A DNA stretch of 64,000 nt, from positions 1-64,000 of the forward strand of contig JAJOJJ010000026.1 of assembly GCA_021208685.1 (NCBI GenBank), read 5' to 3'. This document shows, in pieces, positions 27,462 through 36,484 of the stretch. Both the position numbers and the translations under genes were made by a program. Position 1 is the first letter of the stretch, and every line of letters starts with the position of its first letter. Under the pieces are notes generated by a model. The model saw nothing but the letters and a program-made list of their open reading frames with translations. It ran no database searches and was not told the DNA's origin. Source of the DNA: Saccharospirillaceae bacterium. Its GTDB lineage: Bacteria > Pseudomonadota > Gammaproteobacteria > Pseudomonadales > Oceanobacteraceae.

Positions 27462-28522
27462 ATGCCTCCTTTTGATCCTTTGTTGTTTTTTGCTGCCTCA
27501 GGTGCCGGACTCAGCCTGATTCTGGTGTTGCTGATCGCCCGTGATTTTTCCCGGACGCTGGCAGCCCGCTTATTCATTCTGCTGCTGGCAGCGGCAACGT
27601 ACATCTGTTCCACCCCTGGCTGCCGGCATCCTGGCATGGTTATTCCTTTGCGATACAAAGTGCAGCACCGGCCCTGTTCTGGATGTGCTGCCGCATCACC
27701 TTTGTCCCACCGGATGAACCGCGGCGCGTGCTTTGGGGAGTGGCGTTTTACAGCTTCATCGGGCCCTTGCTGTTCTTGCTGACAGGCACGCCCGAATCCT
27801 GGCAATTCGTGCTTAAAGGTATCCCGCAATGGCTGGAATATCTGCTTATTCTGGCCGGATTGTGGGAAGTCATCAGTCACTGGAACAGCGATCTGGTTGA
27901 AGCCCGCCGCCGGATGCGGGGAGGCGTTATGCTGGCGACCGGACTGGCCGTAGGCTGGGGAATTATGTCATTCAACCTGAACATCGGTGACACCACATCA
28001 CGCTATCTGGCCCTGAATCTGTCGATACTCATTCTGGCCTGGATGCTGTTGCAGGGACGCTCAGAATTGTGGCGCCTGCTGCCACAAGACAGCCAGACCG
28101 ATGCGCTTAGCGGCAGCGGCTCTTCCGCATCATTACCGGGGCAAGCGCATGACCATAAGGCAGAGCATCCGCACATCAGTGAAGAATTGCAGCAACTGCA
28201 GCAGCTGATGAATGAGGGGTTTTACCGCCGCGAAAATCTGACTCTGGCGATTCTCGCGCAGCAGCTCGATTTACCGGAATACCGTTTGCGGGCCACCATC
28301 AACAAAGCGCTGAACTACAACAACTTTAACGAATACATCAACGAGCTGCGCATCGGTGAGGCCGCCGAACGGTTGCTGAACGAAACCGATACCCCCATCA
28401 CCAACATCGCGCTGGACGTTGGCTATCGCACCATGAGTTCGTTTAACCGTGCGTTCCGCAAAATTCACCAGTGCACGCCTTCTGACTACCGCGAACATCG
28501 TGGCCAGCCCCCGCAGCACTGA
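27462..28522 (+). pseudogene. AraC-family regulator with N-terminal membrane domain, frameshifted
   Basis: Residues 1-45 are read from 27462 (MPPFDPLLFF... RLFILLLAAA). At about 27597-27600 the frame shifts: from 27599 the next frame continues the same protein with VHLFHPWLP, then ALFWMCCRITF, and runs to 28522. The joined product would be about 353 residues: several N-terminal membrane helices (to about residue 195) and a C-terminal AraC DNA-binding domain (about 250-345, with the helix-turn-helix segments LTLAILAQQLDL and ITNIALDVGY..MSSFNRAFRK). The shift equals one missing base. No slippery heptamer or stimulatory hairpin was evident, so this is a fresh mutation or a sequencing error rather than programmed frameshifting. 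It precedes the beta-helix/cytochrome cluster and may have controlled it. Confidence 0.8.
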
Positions 28523-28590
28523 TTCCCCTCCGGACGACACCGGCAAAACGCAGTATTGACTCACCGGCAGCCGTATTAAGCCTTCCGGAC

Positions 28591-28616
28591 AGCGCTCATT
28601 AATGGGCGCTTTTTTT
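28591..28616 (+). terminator. Intrinsic terminator after the AraC gene
   Basis: AGCGC (28591-28595) pairs with GCGCT (28606-28610) and is followed by a run of T. Confidence 0.65.
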
Positions 28617-28945
28617 GCCTCCCTGCACGTATTCTGAGCATCCCTCAGCCAACCGGATTCAGGGTGCACCAGAAGCCCGCACAGCGCCCCAAAACACCTC
28701 ATTTACGACTGTGCAGATTCTGCGTTTCACGTTTTGCACAGCCGCTTTTCCAGAGCCTGAAAATACTCCACAACCCGCATAAATACTGGCATTTCATAAA
28801 ATGCACAGCCACTTCCAGAGATTGCAGCACGATTTGCTTTTACCGCCAGAGCGCCTTTCGCTTTTATGACTGCGGCTGGGAAGCTACCGACATAACGCTC
28901 AGGGAAGGAATCCGGGCGCTTTAAAAAAATCAAAAGGTATTCAAC
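28617..28945. other. Intergenic region upstream of the beta-helix lipoprotein gene
   Basis: About 330 bp with no supported gene. It should contain the promoter of the beta-helix/cytochrome cluster; no clear box was identified. The segment GTGCAGATTCTGCGTTTCACGTTTTGCAC near 28710-28740 has imperfect dyad symmetry and might be a regulator site. Confidence 0.35.
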
Positions 28946-30715
28946 ATGCAGAAAGCACTCCCCCTCCGTGGCCAGAAACGGCTGGCACTGGCGATGGCAA
29001 TTGCTGCCATTGGCCTGACAGCCTGTGGTGGCAGCGATAACAAAAGCAGCAGTGATAACGGCCTGAAAAAAGCATTCAACTGTACCGACAGCAGCACCGC
29101 CGGGGCGCGGGTGATCTGTATTGGTTCAGCCAATGATCTCAGCGATGCCGCCGTACAGGATGAACTGATCGGTGCACTCGCCGATGCACAAACCGGCGAC
29201 ACCTTTGTATTACCGCAGGGGCGCTACGCATTTACCAGCACCATCGATTTTAACGGTCTGGTGGATAATATCCCGGTATCCAACCTCACCTTTAAAGGTG
29301 CCGGGATGGACAAAACCATTATCGATACCAGCGGCGCAGCAGCCGATGGTTTTCTGATCAACAACACCGACCATCTTATTTTTGAAGACTTCGGCATCTA
29401 CGAATCCAACAACAACGCGCTGAAAGTCACCAAGTCCGACGGCGTGATCATGCGCCGCATGGCAACCGTCTGGGAAACCGACTATCAGTCCACCAATGGT
29501 GCTTATGGCCTGTATCCGGTGGAAACCAGCAACGTACTGATTGAAGACTGCTACGTAAAAGGCTCTGCCGATGCCGGTATTTATGTCGGCCAGTCCGATA
29601 AAATTGTGGTGCGCAACAACATTGCCGAGAAAAACGTCGCCGGTATCGAAATTGAAAACAGTACCGAAGCGGATGTGTACGGCAACAAAGCCACCGGCAA
29701 TACCGGCGGCATCCTGATTTTTGACCTGCCGATCGGTAATGGTAAATACGGTTCCGGTGTGCGGGTATTCGACAACCTGGTCGAAGCCAACAACGCCCCG
29801 AACTTCGCCAACGTCGGTTCCTTTGCCGGTGGTGTGCACATTGTTCCGCCGGGTACCGGCATTATCGTGCTCTCTACGTCGGATGTTGAGATTTACAACA
29901 ACACCATTAAAGACCACCAGACCACCGCGATTGCGGTAACGTCTTACATGCTGCCGGACGATAAAGTCGCCGCCGTTCCGCAACAGGATGTTGGTGGTGC
30001 CGATAATGATCCGGCAACAAAGGCCGTCATGGCGTACGGCGATATTCATCCCTATGCTGAAATCTTTATGGACGGCTGGTCGCCGTTTGTCCGTAACATC
30101 AACATCCGCAACAACAGCATCAGCCTGGCTCCGGCGCTGAATAATCCGCAAGGCTCACTGATTCAGGACCTGATTGACGGTTATACCGCCTTCCACACCC
30201 AGTTACCGGATGTCGCGGGCGGTAAAACCACGGTACCTCATATTCTTTATGATGGTGTGGGTGAACTGCTGGCCAACACGCCAAACCCGGGCGGTAACGG
30301 CGAAAGCATCATGCAGGCCATTGCCGGTGGCATTAATCAGGTGGCGGCAGCGATCAAAACCAACATTCCTGGTGCCCCTGATTACACCGACATTGACCTG
30401 AGCAAGTTTGCCCCGTACGCAACCGATGGCGGCCTGTGTCAATCCGCTAACGGCATTGATGGCGTCAATCTGTTTGCGGCCTCAGTGTACGAAACCACCG
30501 CAACAGCCAGTACGTTTGACGCCAACAGCGTGCCGTTAACCAAACTGGAACAGCTGGCCACCAACGCAGGCATTGCCGCTTCCGTGATGGCCGATCCGGC
30601 TGGCGTCATGAGCTGCGGCTCCGGCTTCGAAGGCAGTCCGGCCACCGTTACCTTTAATAATCAGACCTTTGGTTGCACCGCTGACGACAGCACGAATCCG
30701 TCCTGCGCCCTGTAA
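28946..30715 (+). CDS. Parallel beta-helix repeat lipoprotein (TIGR03805-like)
   Basis: A 589-residue exported lipoprotein: signal peptide ending in lipobox LTAC (Cys near residue 27), a low-complexity Ser/Asn linker, then a pectate-lyase-like right-handed beta-helix (about residues 60-330) with repeated short strands (NLTFKGAGMDKTIIDTSG, NVLIEDCYVKGSADAGIYVG, KIVVRNNIAEKNVAGIEIE). This matches the parallel beta-helix family always found beside the SO2930/HNE_0200 type diheme cytochromes, as here. Whether it binds or cleaves a polysaccharide is not known. A strong terminator directly follows, so it is probably made in excess over the two cytochromes. Confidence 0.85.
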   Translation: MQKALPLRGQKRLALAMAIAAIGLTACGGSDNKSSSDNGLKKAFNCTDSSTAGARVICIGSANDLSDAAVQDELIGALADAQTGDTFVLPQGRYAFTSTIDFNGLVDNIPVSNLTFKGAGMDKTIIDTSGAAADGFLINNTDHLIFEDFGIYESNNNALKVTKSDGVIMRRMATVWETDYQSTNGAYGLYPVETSNVLIEDCYVKGSADAGIYVGQSDKIVVRNNIAEKNVAGIEIENSTEADVYGNKATGNTGGILIFDLPIGNGKYGSGVRVFDNLVEANNAPNFANVGSFAGGVHIVPPGTGIIVLSTSDVEIYNNTIKDHQTTAIAVTSYMLPDDKVAAVPQQDVGGADNDPATKAVMAYGDIHPYAEIFMDGWSPFVRNINIRNNSISLAPALNNPQGSLIQDLIDGYTAFHTQLPDVAGGKTTVPHILYDGVGELLANTPNPGGNGESIMQAIAGGINQVAAAIKTNIPGAPDYTDIDLSKFAPYATDGGLCQSANGIDGVNLFAASVYETTATASTFDANSVPLTKLEQLATNAGIAASVMADPAGVMSCGSGFEGSPATVTFNNQTFGCTADDSTNPSCAL

Positions 30716-30720
30716 TCACC

Positions 30721-30744
30721 ACGGGGGCCACCGGCCCCCGTTTT
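30721..30744 (+). terminator. Intrinsic terminator between the beta-helix and cytochrome genes
   Basis: ACGGGGGCC (30721-30729) pairs with GGCCCCCGT (30733-30741), loop ACC, then TTT. It lies 27 nt before the next start and probably attenuates the downstream genes. Confidence 0.8.
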
Positions 30745-30771
30745 ATCCAAGTTTGTATACGGATTGAATGT

Positions 30772-31983
30772 ATGAAATCAATAAACTCTCTGGCGGTCAT
30801 TTCTGCGGCTGTATTACTGAGCGCCTGTGGTGGCGGTAGCAGCACCGGCAGCGATAACGGCAATGGTGAAACGTCGGCCTGTACTGCGTCTGAAAAAAAC
30901 GTCAACTGGGAAAAAGTCCTGCAGGCCGATGCGGCAACACTGGCTGAATATCAATTATTTGATAACCCCTGCGACCCAACACAGAATGCCAGCGATCGCG
31001 GCTTACCCTACACCCTGTCGGCACCGCTGTTCACCGACTACGCATCCAAATATCGTTTTGTTTTTATTCCGCAAGGACAAACCGCCACCTATTCAGAAAA
31101 AGAAGTGTTTGAATTCCCGGTCGGCACCGTTATTACCAAAACCTTTACCATGCCCGCCGACACCTCTGACCGTGGGGTTGAAAAGGAAAAAATCATTGAA
31201 ACCCGCCTGCTGATCAAAAAAGCCGGTGGCTGGGTTGCACGCCCTTACGTCTGGAATGAAGCAGAAACCGAGGCCGTCTGGGATAAAACCGGCGAACTGG
31301 TGGCCATTAATAATCTCAAGCACGGTGAAGACACGCTGACGTTTAATTACGGTGTACCGAATCAGAACTCCTGCACAACCTGCCATCAATACAACCCCAA
31401 CGGCAATAATGATGCGGTTAATGGTATTGATCCGACACCGGCCCATTTCGCCCCGATTGGCCCTAAAGCCCGTTATCTGAATTCTGACTATGACTTTGGT
31501 CAGGGTGCCGAAAATCAGTTAAATAAATGGGTCGCCAGCAACATGCTCAGCGGATTACCGGCAGAAAACAGCAGCATCCCCCGCGCTCCCGCCTTCAGCG
31601 ACGACACCTCTCTGAGCGAATACAGTGGCACACCGGAACAGCTGACCGCCACAGCAAAAGCCTGGCTGGATATTAACTGTGGCCATTGTCACCGTACCGA
31701 AGGTCAGGCCAGCAATACCGCATTCCGGGCTGATTACAACATTGCCTGGAGTGGCAACGAAGGGTATCACGGAGCCTGCGCAGTGCCGGTTTCCGGTGCC
31801 AGCGAAGGATCAACGAAAATCATTGTTCCCGGCGATGCTTCACAGTCACTGCTGTATAACCGCATGAACACCACTCAGGCCGGTAAACTGATGCCCCCGG
31901 TCGGTCGTGCCGTTATTCACAAAGAAGGCACCGCTTTAATCAAAGCCTGGATTGACAGTCTGGACCCGGCGCTGTGCAATTAA
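30772..31983 (+). CDS. SO2930-family diheme c-type cytochrome lipoprotein
   Basis: A 403-residue protein of the HNE_0200/SO2930 family (TIGR03806 type). Signal peptide with lipobox LSAC (Cys19). Two heme-binding CxxCH motifs: CTTCH at 201-205 and CGHCH at 303-307. The N-terminal half is beta-rich with a PYTLSAPLFTDYASKYRF motif; the C-terminal half is the cytochrome. Its partner is the adjacent beta-helix protein, and a paralogue overlaps its 3' end. The electron donor and acceptor are unknown. Confidence 0.88.
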   Translation: MKSINSLAVISAAVLLSACGGGSSTGSDNGNGETSACTASEKNVNWEKVLQADAATLAEYQLFDNPCDPTQNASDRGLPYTLSAPLFTDYASKYRFVFIPQGQTATYSEKEVFEFPVGTVITKTFTMPADTSDRGVEKEKIIETRLLIKKAGGWVARPYVWNEAETEAVWDKTGELVAINNLKHGEDTLTFNYGVPNQNSCTTCHQYNPNGNNDAVNGIDPTPAHFAPIGPKARYLNSDYDFGQGAENQLNKWVASNMLSGLPAENSSIPRAPAFSDDTSLSEYSGTPEQLTATAKAWLDINCGHCHRTEGQASNTAFRADYNIAWSGNEGYHGACAVPVSGASEGSTKIIVPGDASQSLLYNRMNTTQAGKLMPPVGRAVIHKEGTALIKAWIDSLDPALCN

Positions 31984-33110
31984 TTCACCTCAGCGGGCGC
32001 TTCTGCGCCCTCATTTTACTGTTATTCATCAGCGGCTGCGGTGCGGATACCGACGATAAAAAAACCATTACTCCCACCTCCGCAGACCCGCTCTGCAACG
32101 CCTCTGGCGGCGACATCAACTGGCAGGCGCTGCAACAGACTCGCTGTCCGTTATTATCGCAATACGGTCTGTTTAAAGGATTACCCTCCGAGATTAAAAA
32201 CAGTAACGGCGGTATTTATTATGAATTAGGCAGCGAATTATTTACCGATCACGCGCGTAAATACCGCTATTTCTTTCTGCCCGACAATACACAGCTGGGG
32301 TATCAGCCTCAGGACATTCTCGATTTTCCCGATGGCAGCGTCATTGTGAAAGTCTTTGCCCTGCCCACCCAAAGCACCGCGGACAGCGCGGAAAATATTA
32401 TGGAAGTCCGCCTGCTGGTTAAACGCGCTCAGGGCTGGGTATTTATCCCTTACGTCTGGGATAACCGGATTAACGATGGTCGTCTGGCCATAGCCGGCAG
32501 CAAAACCCCGGTCAGCTTCACTCACCGCAATGAGACGCTGAATCTGATGTATGAATCACCGTCGCAGTCCGCTTGCCAGAATTGTCATCAGATCAACCAC
32601 AATGGTCAGCTCAGTTTTGTCCCCATCGGCCCCAAAATCCGCCATCTGAATCAGATCATTAACGTAAACGGCCAGCCGCTGAACCAGCTTGAATACTGGC
32701 AATCTCTTGGCCTGATCTCCTTGCCTGACGGCGAGCATCCGTATGCGCCCGACTGGCGCGATACGTCAGCACCGCTGCAGCAGCGCGCCAAAGCCTATCT
32801 GGATATTAACTGCGCCCATTGCCATAACGATAACGGCGCCGCCGCACTGTCCGGTCTGCGACTGGAATACTGGCGCACCGCCATCGACTACAGCCACGGC
32901 GTTTGCAATTCCGCCCACGGCTGGCGCGGTGGCGGTTATGACATCTGGCCCGGTCGCGGCCATGACTCCAGCCTGCCCCTGCGCATGGAATTAAACGCTG
33001 CAGCAGACCGGATGCCTCCGATCGGTCGCAGTGTCGCTGACGAAGACGCGGTGGCCTTAATCCGCGCCTGGATCGATACCCTGCCCGCAGAGGAATGTGC
33101 CAGTGGCTGA
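31974..33110 (+). CDS. Second SO2930-family diheme cytochrome lipoprotein (paralogue)
   Basis: A 378-residue paralogue of the preceding protein. It has a lipobox (ISGC near residue 22), the motif YYELGSELFTDHARKYRYF, and CxxCH motifs CQNCH (201-205) and CAHCH (280-284). The GTG start overlaps the previous gene by 10 nt, so translation is coupled. The two share plan and motifs but differ widely in sequence, so this is an old duplication or a heterodimer pair rather than a recent copy. Confidence 0.85.
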   Translation: MQLIHLSGRFCALILLLFISGCGADTDDKKTITPTSADPLCNASGGDINWQALQQTRCPLLSQYGLFKGLPSEIKNSNGGIYYELGSELFTDHARKYRYFFLPDNTQLGYQPQDILDFPDGSVIVKVFALPTQSTADSAENIMEVRLLVKRAQGWVFIPYVWDNRINDGRLAIAGSKTPVSFTHRNETLNLMYESPSQSACQNCHQINHNGQLSFVPIGPKIRHLNQIINVNGQPLNQLEYWQSLGLISLPDGEHPYAPDWRDTSAPLQQRAKAYLDINCAHCHNDNGAAALSGLRLEYWRTAIDYSHGVCNSAHGWRGGGYDIWPGRGHDSSLPLRMELNAAADRMPPIGRSVADEDAVALIRAWIDTLPAEECASG

Positions 33111-33345
33111 CGCACGGAACACCAGACCGTGCACCATATGCGGGCAACGCCGCCCTCAGCTGCGGCGTTAAGTCTCCACACTGCCCCCTGTGCCAACCAG
33201 ACTGGACCGCTGCCTTTCAGCCTGCATTACCCAGTCAGCCGTGCATCACCAGCCACTCTGGGTAAAACCGCCGCAGGGAGTGCAGGTGGTACTCATCTTG
33301 CACCACTCATGGGCAATCCCTCTGTTTACTGGTTTATAAGGATTC
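33111..33345. other. Intergenic region upstream of nasR
   Basis: No gene seen. GCACGG and CCGTGC (about 33114-33134) form a hairpin without a T-run just after the second cytochrome gene. Confidence 0.35.
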
Positions 33346-34638
33346 ATGTCCGTGCAGGATCTTCACAGCGTTGCCTATCTTCTGAACCTCGGTCAGCAAC
33401 AGGAAATACAGGAACTGGAACAGTTTGCCCGTACCGGTCAACTGGTCATTGCCATCAGCAACCTGTTACACCAACTGCAGTATGAACGAGGGTTATCCAA
33501 CCGCTTTCTCGGCAGTTGCGGCCTGCGCTGTCAGGACGACCTGCAACAGCAGTGGCTCAGCAGTAATGACCAATTGGTGCTGTTTCACAAAGCGCTGGCC
33601 AACTTACTGCCGGAACACGGACAGCACGCCTTTCCCGCGCGCTGGTTTCGCCGCCTCAGCTATGCCCTGCACAGCCTCGGGCGGCTGCCCCAGCTGCGCC
33701 AGGATGTTGAACAGCTTAAATTCAACACCACCGTCGCCATCAAAGCCTATTCTGAAATGATTCAGAGCTTACTGGCGGTGGTATTCGAGGCTGCCGGACA
33801 TGCGACCGATGAAATAACCGCCCGCATTCTGGTCGCCATGTTCAATTTAATGCAGGGCAAAGAACTGGCCGGACAAGAACGCGCCTGTGGCGCTGCCGGA
33901 TTTTCTGCCCACGAATTTGATCCCGGCCTGCGCCTGCGACTGACACAGTTAATTGACCGTCAGGACCGCTGCTTTCATATATTCAGCGATTATGCCAGCG
34001 ACGAAGCCCTGAACGCCTGGGAACAGGTACAGCGCGGCGAATTCCAGCTGGAATTTGAACGCCTGCGTCGTCTGGCACTCACCGCCAGCCCCCAGTCACT
34101 GGCCGCAGCGGATTATGATGTGCGCTGGTTTAACTGCTGTTCCGAACGGCTGGATGCCATTAAATATGTCGAAGAAATTCTGGAGACCCAACTGCTGTCG
34201 CACAGCCAGCAGCGCATTCTTGCCGTGCGGGAAGCAGCCCTGAACCCAGACCAGCAGGTGAATGATCTGCAGCGCGGAGCCTTCGACGACGTACCGTCTT
34301 TTGCGTTGTATGTGAGCCATCCGCACTCCGGTGAACATCAGCCTCGGCATGATCTCAGCGGTCCCGATGATGATATGGTGCATAACATCAGCAAACCGGT
34401 GGTCGAATTAATCGAAGCTCAGGGCCAGCGTTTAAAAAGCCTGAATGATGAACTGGATGCCGCCCGTACAGAATTACACGAACGGAAACTGATTGACCGT
34501 GCAAAACGCGAATTAATTCAGCGCCGGCAGATGACGGAACAGGAAGCCTATGCCTTATTACGCAGTATGGCGATGAATCAGAACCGCAGACTGGTCGATG
34601 TTGCCGCCGGATTATTAAGCATGACCGAACTGCTATGA
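33346..34638 (+). CDS. nasR: Nitrate-responsive antiterminator NasR (NIT-ANTAR)
   Basis: A 430-residue regulator. Residues about 40-290 are an all-helical NIT (nitrate/nitrite-sensing) domain, with the typical LLHQLQYERGLSNRFL start. Residues about 365-428 are an ANTAR RNA-binding domain (RELIQRRQMTEQEAYALLRSMAMNQNR). In Klebsiella NasR binds nitrate and stops termination in the nasF leader. The same layout follows here: hexaloop hairpin and terminator before nrtA, and again before nasA. AAGGAT precedes the start. Confidence 0.93.
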   Translation: MSVQDLHSVAYLLNLGQQQEIQELEQFARTGQLVIAISNLLHQLQYERGLSNRFLGSCGLRCQDDLQQQWLSSNDQLVLFHKALANLLPEHGQHAFPARWFRRLSYALHSLGRLPQLRQDVEQLKFNTTVAIKAYSEMIQSLLAVVFEAAGHATDEITARILVAMFNLMQGKELAGQERACGAAGFSAHEFDPGLRLRLTQLIDRQDRCFHIFSDYASDEALNAWEQVQRGEFQLEFERLRRLALTASPQSLAAADYDVRWFNCCSERLDAIKYVEEILETQLLSHSQQRILAVREAALNPDQQVNDLQRGAFDDVPSFALYVSHPHSGEHQPRHDLSGPDDDMVHNISKPVVELIEAQGQRLKSLNDELDAARTELHERKLIDRAKRELIQRRQMTEQEAYALLRSMAMNQNRRLVDVAAGLLSMTELL

Positions 34639-34847
34639 CCCTGAAAATCTGCACCAAGTCGCAGCACCATCTGACAACCTGCTCTGCCACAGAGCACAAA
34701 ATAACTCGCCGCTATACCGCCGATTTTATTTCGCTGTATTAACAAGGGCAGTGAAACGATCACAGAAGGGATGAAAGTAAATAAAAACAGCCAGTTAGCG
34801 ACTATGTACGCATAAAAACGCCACAACCGGACATCGCCCGGAATCTC
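34639..34847. other. Region between nasR and the nrt promoter
   Basis: No gene seen. Two direct copies of GCACCA (34651-34656 and 34664-34669) resemble NtrC half-sites, at a distance from the sigma-54 promoter that would suit an enhancer. Their partners (TGGTGC) are missing, so this is weak. Confidence 0.3.
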
Positions 34848-34863
34848 TGGCACGCTTTTGGCA
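34848..34863 (+). promoter_or_regulatory. Sigma-54 promoter of the nrt operon
   Basis: TGGCACG-CTTT-TGGCA matches the -24/-12 consensus TGGCACG-N4-TTGCA with one mismatch. It predicts a transcript start near 34874, which gives a leader of about 100 nt that begins just before the antiterminator hairpin. Confidence 0.65.
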
Positions 34864-34873
34864 ATAACCATAG

Positions 34874-34974
34874 TGAATTTCAGATTCAGTACCAACCCAA
34901 TGGCGGGTAACCGTACTGAGACATTAATACAGCAAAGGCGCTTACAACGGACAACCGTTGAAGCGCCTTTTTTT
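34874..34974 (+). promoter_or_regulatory. NasR-responsive leader RNA upstream of nrtA
   Basis: The leader has a hexaloop hairpin and then a terminator. TCAGTAC (34886-34892) pairs with GTACTGA (34913-34919); inside it ACCC-AATGGC-GGGT (34895-34908) gives a 6-nt loop with A at position 1 and G at position 4, as ANTAR targets require. The terminator follows 14 nt later. The arrangement matches the Klebsiella nasF leader (1:2 hairpin, 3:4 terminator). A small 5' hairpin (TGAAT/ATTCA) may be the first ANTAR element, but its loop has 5 nt. Confidence 0.75.
34934..34974 (+). terminator. Leader terminator before nrtA
   Basis: AAAGGCGCTT (34934-34943) pairs with AAGCGCCTTT (34961-34970) and CAACGG (34945-34950) with CCGTTG (34955-34960), loop ACAA, followed by a T-run to 34974. 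The nrtA ribosome binding site follows immediately. Confidence 0.9.
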
Positions 34975-34996
34975 GTTGTCCAAAAAGGGGAAAATC

Positions 34997-36394
34997 ATGC
35001 AAAGAATGAACACTCTGCGCCGCGCACTGATAAAAAGTGCAATGATTCTGACGACAGGCCTGACCATTGGCTTATCGGCAATGTCAGCAGCCGTCAGCCA
35101 TGCCGGCGATTTTGCCGAAAAGGAAGAACTTAAATTCGGCTTTATCAAACTGACCGACATGGCACCCTTAGCCATTGCTTACGAAAAAGGCTTTTTTGAA
35201 GACGAAGGCCTTTACGTCACTCTGGAAGCACAGGCCAACTGGAAAGTATTACTCGACCGGGTGATTGATGGTCAGCTGGATGGCGCACATATGCTGGCCG
35301 GACAACCGCTGGGAGCCACCATTGGTTTCGGCACCAAAGCCGATATTATTACGGCCTTCAGTATGGATTTAAATGGAAATGCGATTACCGTTTCCAATGA
35401 CGTCTGGCAGCAGATGAAACCCCATATCCCCAAAGATGCCTCAGGAAAACCCGTACATCCGATCAAAGCCGACTACCTGAAACCGGTCATCGAAAAATAC
35501 AGAGCCGAAGGCAAGCCATTTAATATGGGCATGGTATTTCCGGTATCCACCCATAACTATGAATTGCGTTACTGGCTGGCCGCTGGCGGCATTCATCCCG
35601 GCTACTATGCCCCCGCCAAAGGCGATAATTCCGGACAATTAAAAGCCGATGCATTGCTATCGGTAACGCCACCACCGCAAATGCCGGCCACCATGGAAGC
35701 GGGTACCATTTATGGATACTGCGTCGGCGAACCCTGGAACCAGCAAGCGGTATTCAAAGGCATTGGTGTGCCGGTCATCACCGATTACGAAATCTGGAAA
35801 AATAACCCGGAAAAAGTCTTTGGTGTGAGCAAAGAATGGGCTGATAAATACCCTCAGACCCACAAACGTGTTGTCAAAGCCCTGATACGTGCTGCGGCCT
35901 GGCTGGACGAAAACAATAATGCAAACCGTGAAGAGGCCGTAAAAATCCTGGCCAGACCACAGTATGTAGGTGCCGATTACAACGTCATTGCCAACTCCAT
36001 GACCGGAACCTTCGAATATGAGAAAGGTGATAAACGCCCGGTGCCGGATTTCAATGTCTTTTTCCGCTACAACGCTACCTATCCTTATTATTCTGATGCC
36101 ATCTGGTATCTGACACAGATGCGCCGCTGGGGCCAGATTGACGAGGCAAAAACCGATGACTGGTACAAAGACATCGCGAAAAAAGTCTATCGCCCGGATA
36201 TTTATGCAGAAGCCGCCAAAGCACTCATTGCGGAAGGCAAAGCTGACGCCAAAGACTTCCCCGATTTTGCAACCGAAAGCGGGTACCGCGCACCGCAAAG
36301 TGAATTTATCGATAACATCACCTACGACGGCCAGCAGCCCAATGCTTACCTGAAAAAATTCGCCATCGGCATGAAAGGCGAAGAAAAACTGTAA
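34997..36394 (+). CDS. nrtA: Nitrate ABC transporter substrate-binding protein
   Basis: A 465-residue CmpA/NrtA-family periplasmic binding protein. A twin-basic N terminus and hydrophobic signal (to about residue 37, [11 protein letters not shown]) precede the domain that begins [23 protein letters not shown]. Conserved nitrate-site context ([35 protein letters not shown]) is present. The start is at 34997 with AAGGGG upstream; an ATG at 34958 is rejected because it lies in the leader terminator. It is the first gene of the nrt operon. A hairpin separates it from nrtB. Confidence 0.93.
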   Translation: MQRMNTLRRALIKSAMILTTGLTIGLSAMSAAVSHAGDFAEKEELKFGFIKLTDMAPLAIAYEKGFFEDEGLYVTLEAQANWKVLLDRVIDGQLDGAHMLAGQPLGATIGFGTKADIITAFSMDLNGNAITVSNDVWQQMKPHIPKDASGKPVHPIKADYLKPVIEKYRAEGKPFNMGMVFPVSTHNYELRYWLAAGGIHPGYYAPAKGDNSGQLKADALLSVTPPPQMPATMEAGTIYGYCVGEPWNQQAVFKGIGVPVITDYEIWKNNPEKVFGVSKEWADKYPQTHKRVVKALIRAAAWLDENNNANREEAVKILARPQYVGADYNVIANSMTGTFEYEKGDKRPVPDFNVFFRYNATYPYYSDAIWYLTQMRRWGQIDEAKTDDWYKDIAKKVYRPDIYAEAAKALIAEGKADAKDFPDFATESGYRAPQSEFIDNITYDGQQPNAYLKKFAIGMKGEEKL

Positions 36395-36407
36395 CCAACC
36401 CATATCA

Positions 36408-36429
36408 ACCGGCTGTCAGAACAGCCGGT
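36408..36429 (+). terminator. Intercistronic hairpin between nrtA and nrtB
   Basis: ACCGGCTGT (36408-36416) pairs with ACAGCCGGT (36421-36429), loop CAGA, without a T-run. Such hairpins usually protect the abundant binding-protein mRNA. Confidence 0.65.
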
Positions 36430-36484
36430 CAACCACAAGATCCGCATGACTATCGCACAGCCCAAAACCCGCCAAGGAGATTAT

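Noticed and set aside
27590-27605. Programmed frameshifting in the AraC gene
   Set aside because: No slippery heptamer or following stem was seen; mutation or sequencing error explains it better.
27344-27880. 178-codon minus-strand frame across the AraC gene start
   Set aside because: It overlaps the regulator in antisense and its length follows from the same GC-rich sequence; no family resemblance.
29210-30151. 313-codon minus-strand frame opposite the beta-helix gene
   Set aside because: Antisense shadow of a repetitive beta-helix coding region, with no independent start signal.
34651-34669. NtrC enhancer at two GCACCA half-sites
   Set aside because: The inverted partner TGGTGC is missing in both, so it is kept only as a weak hint.
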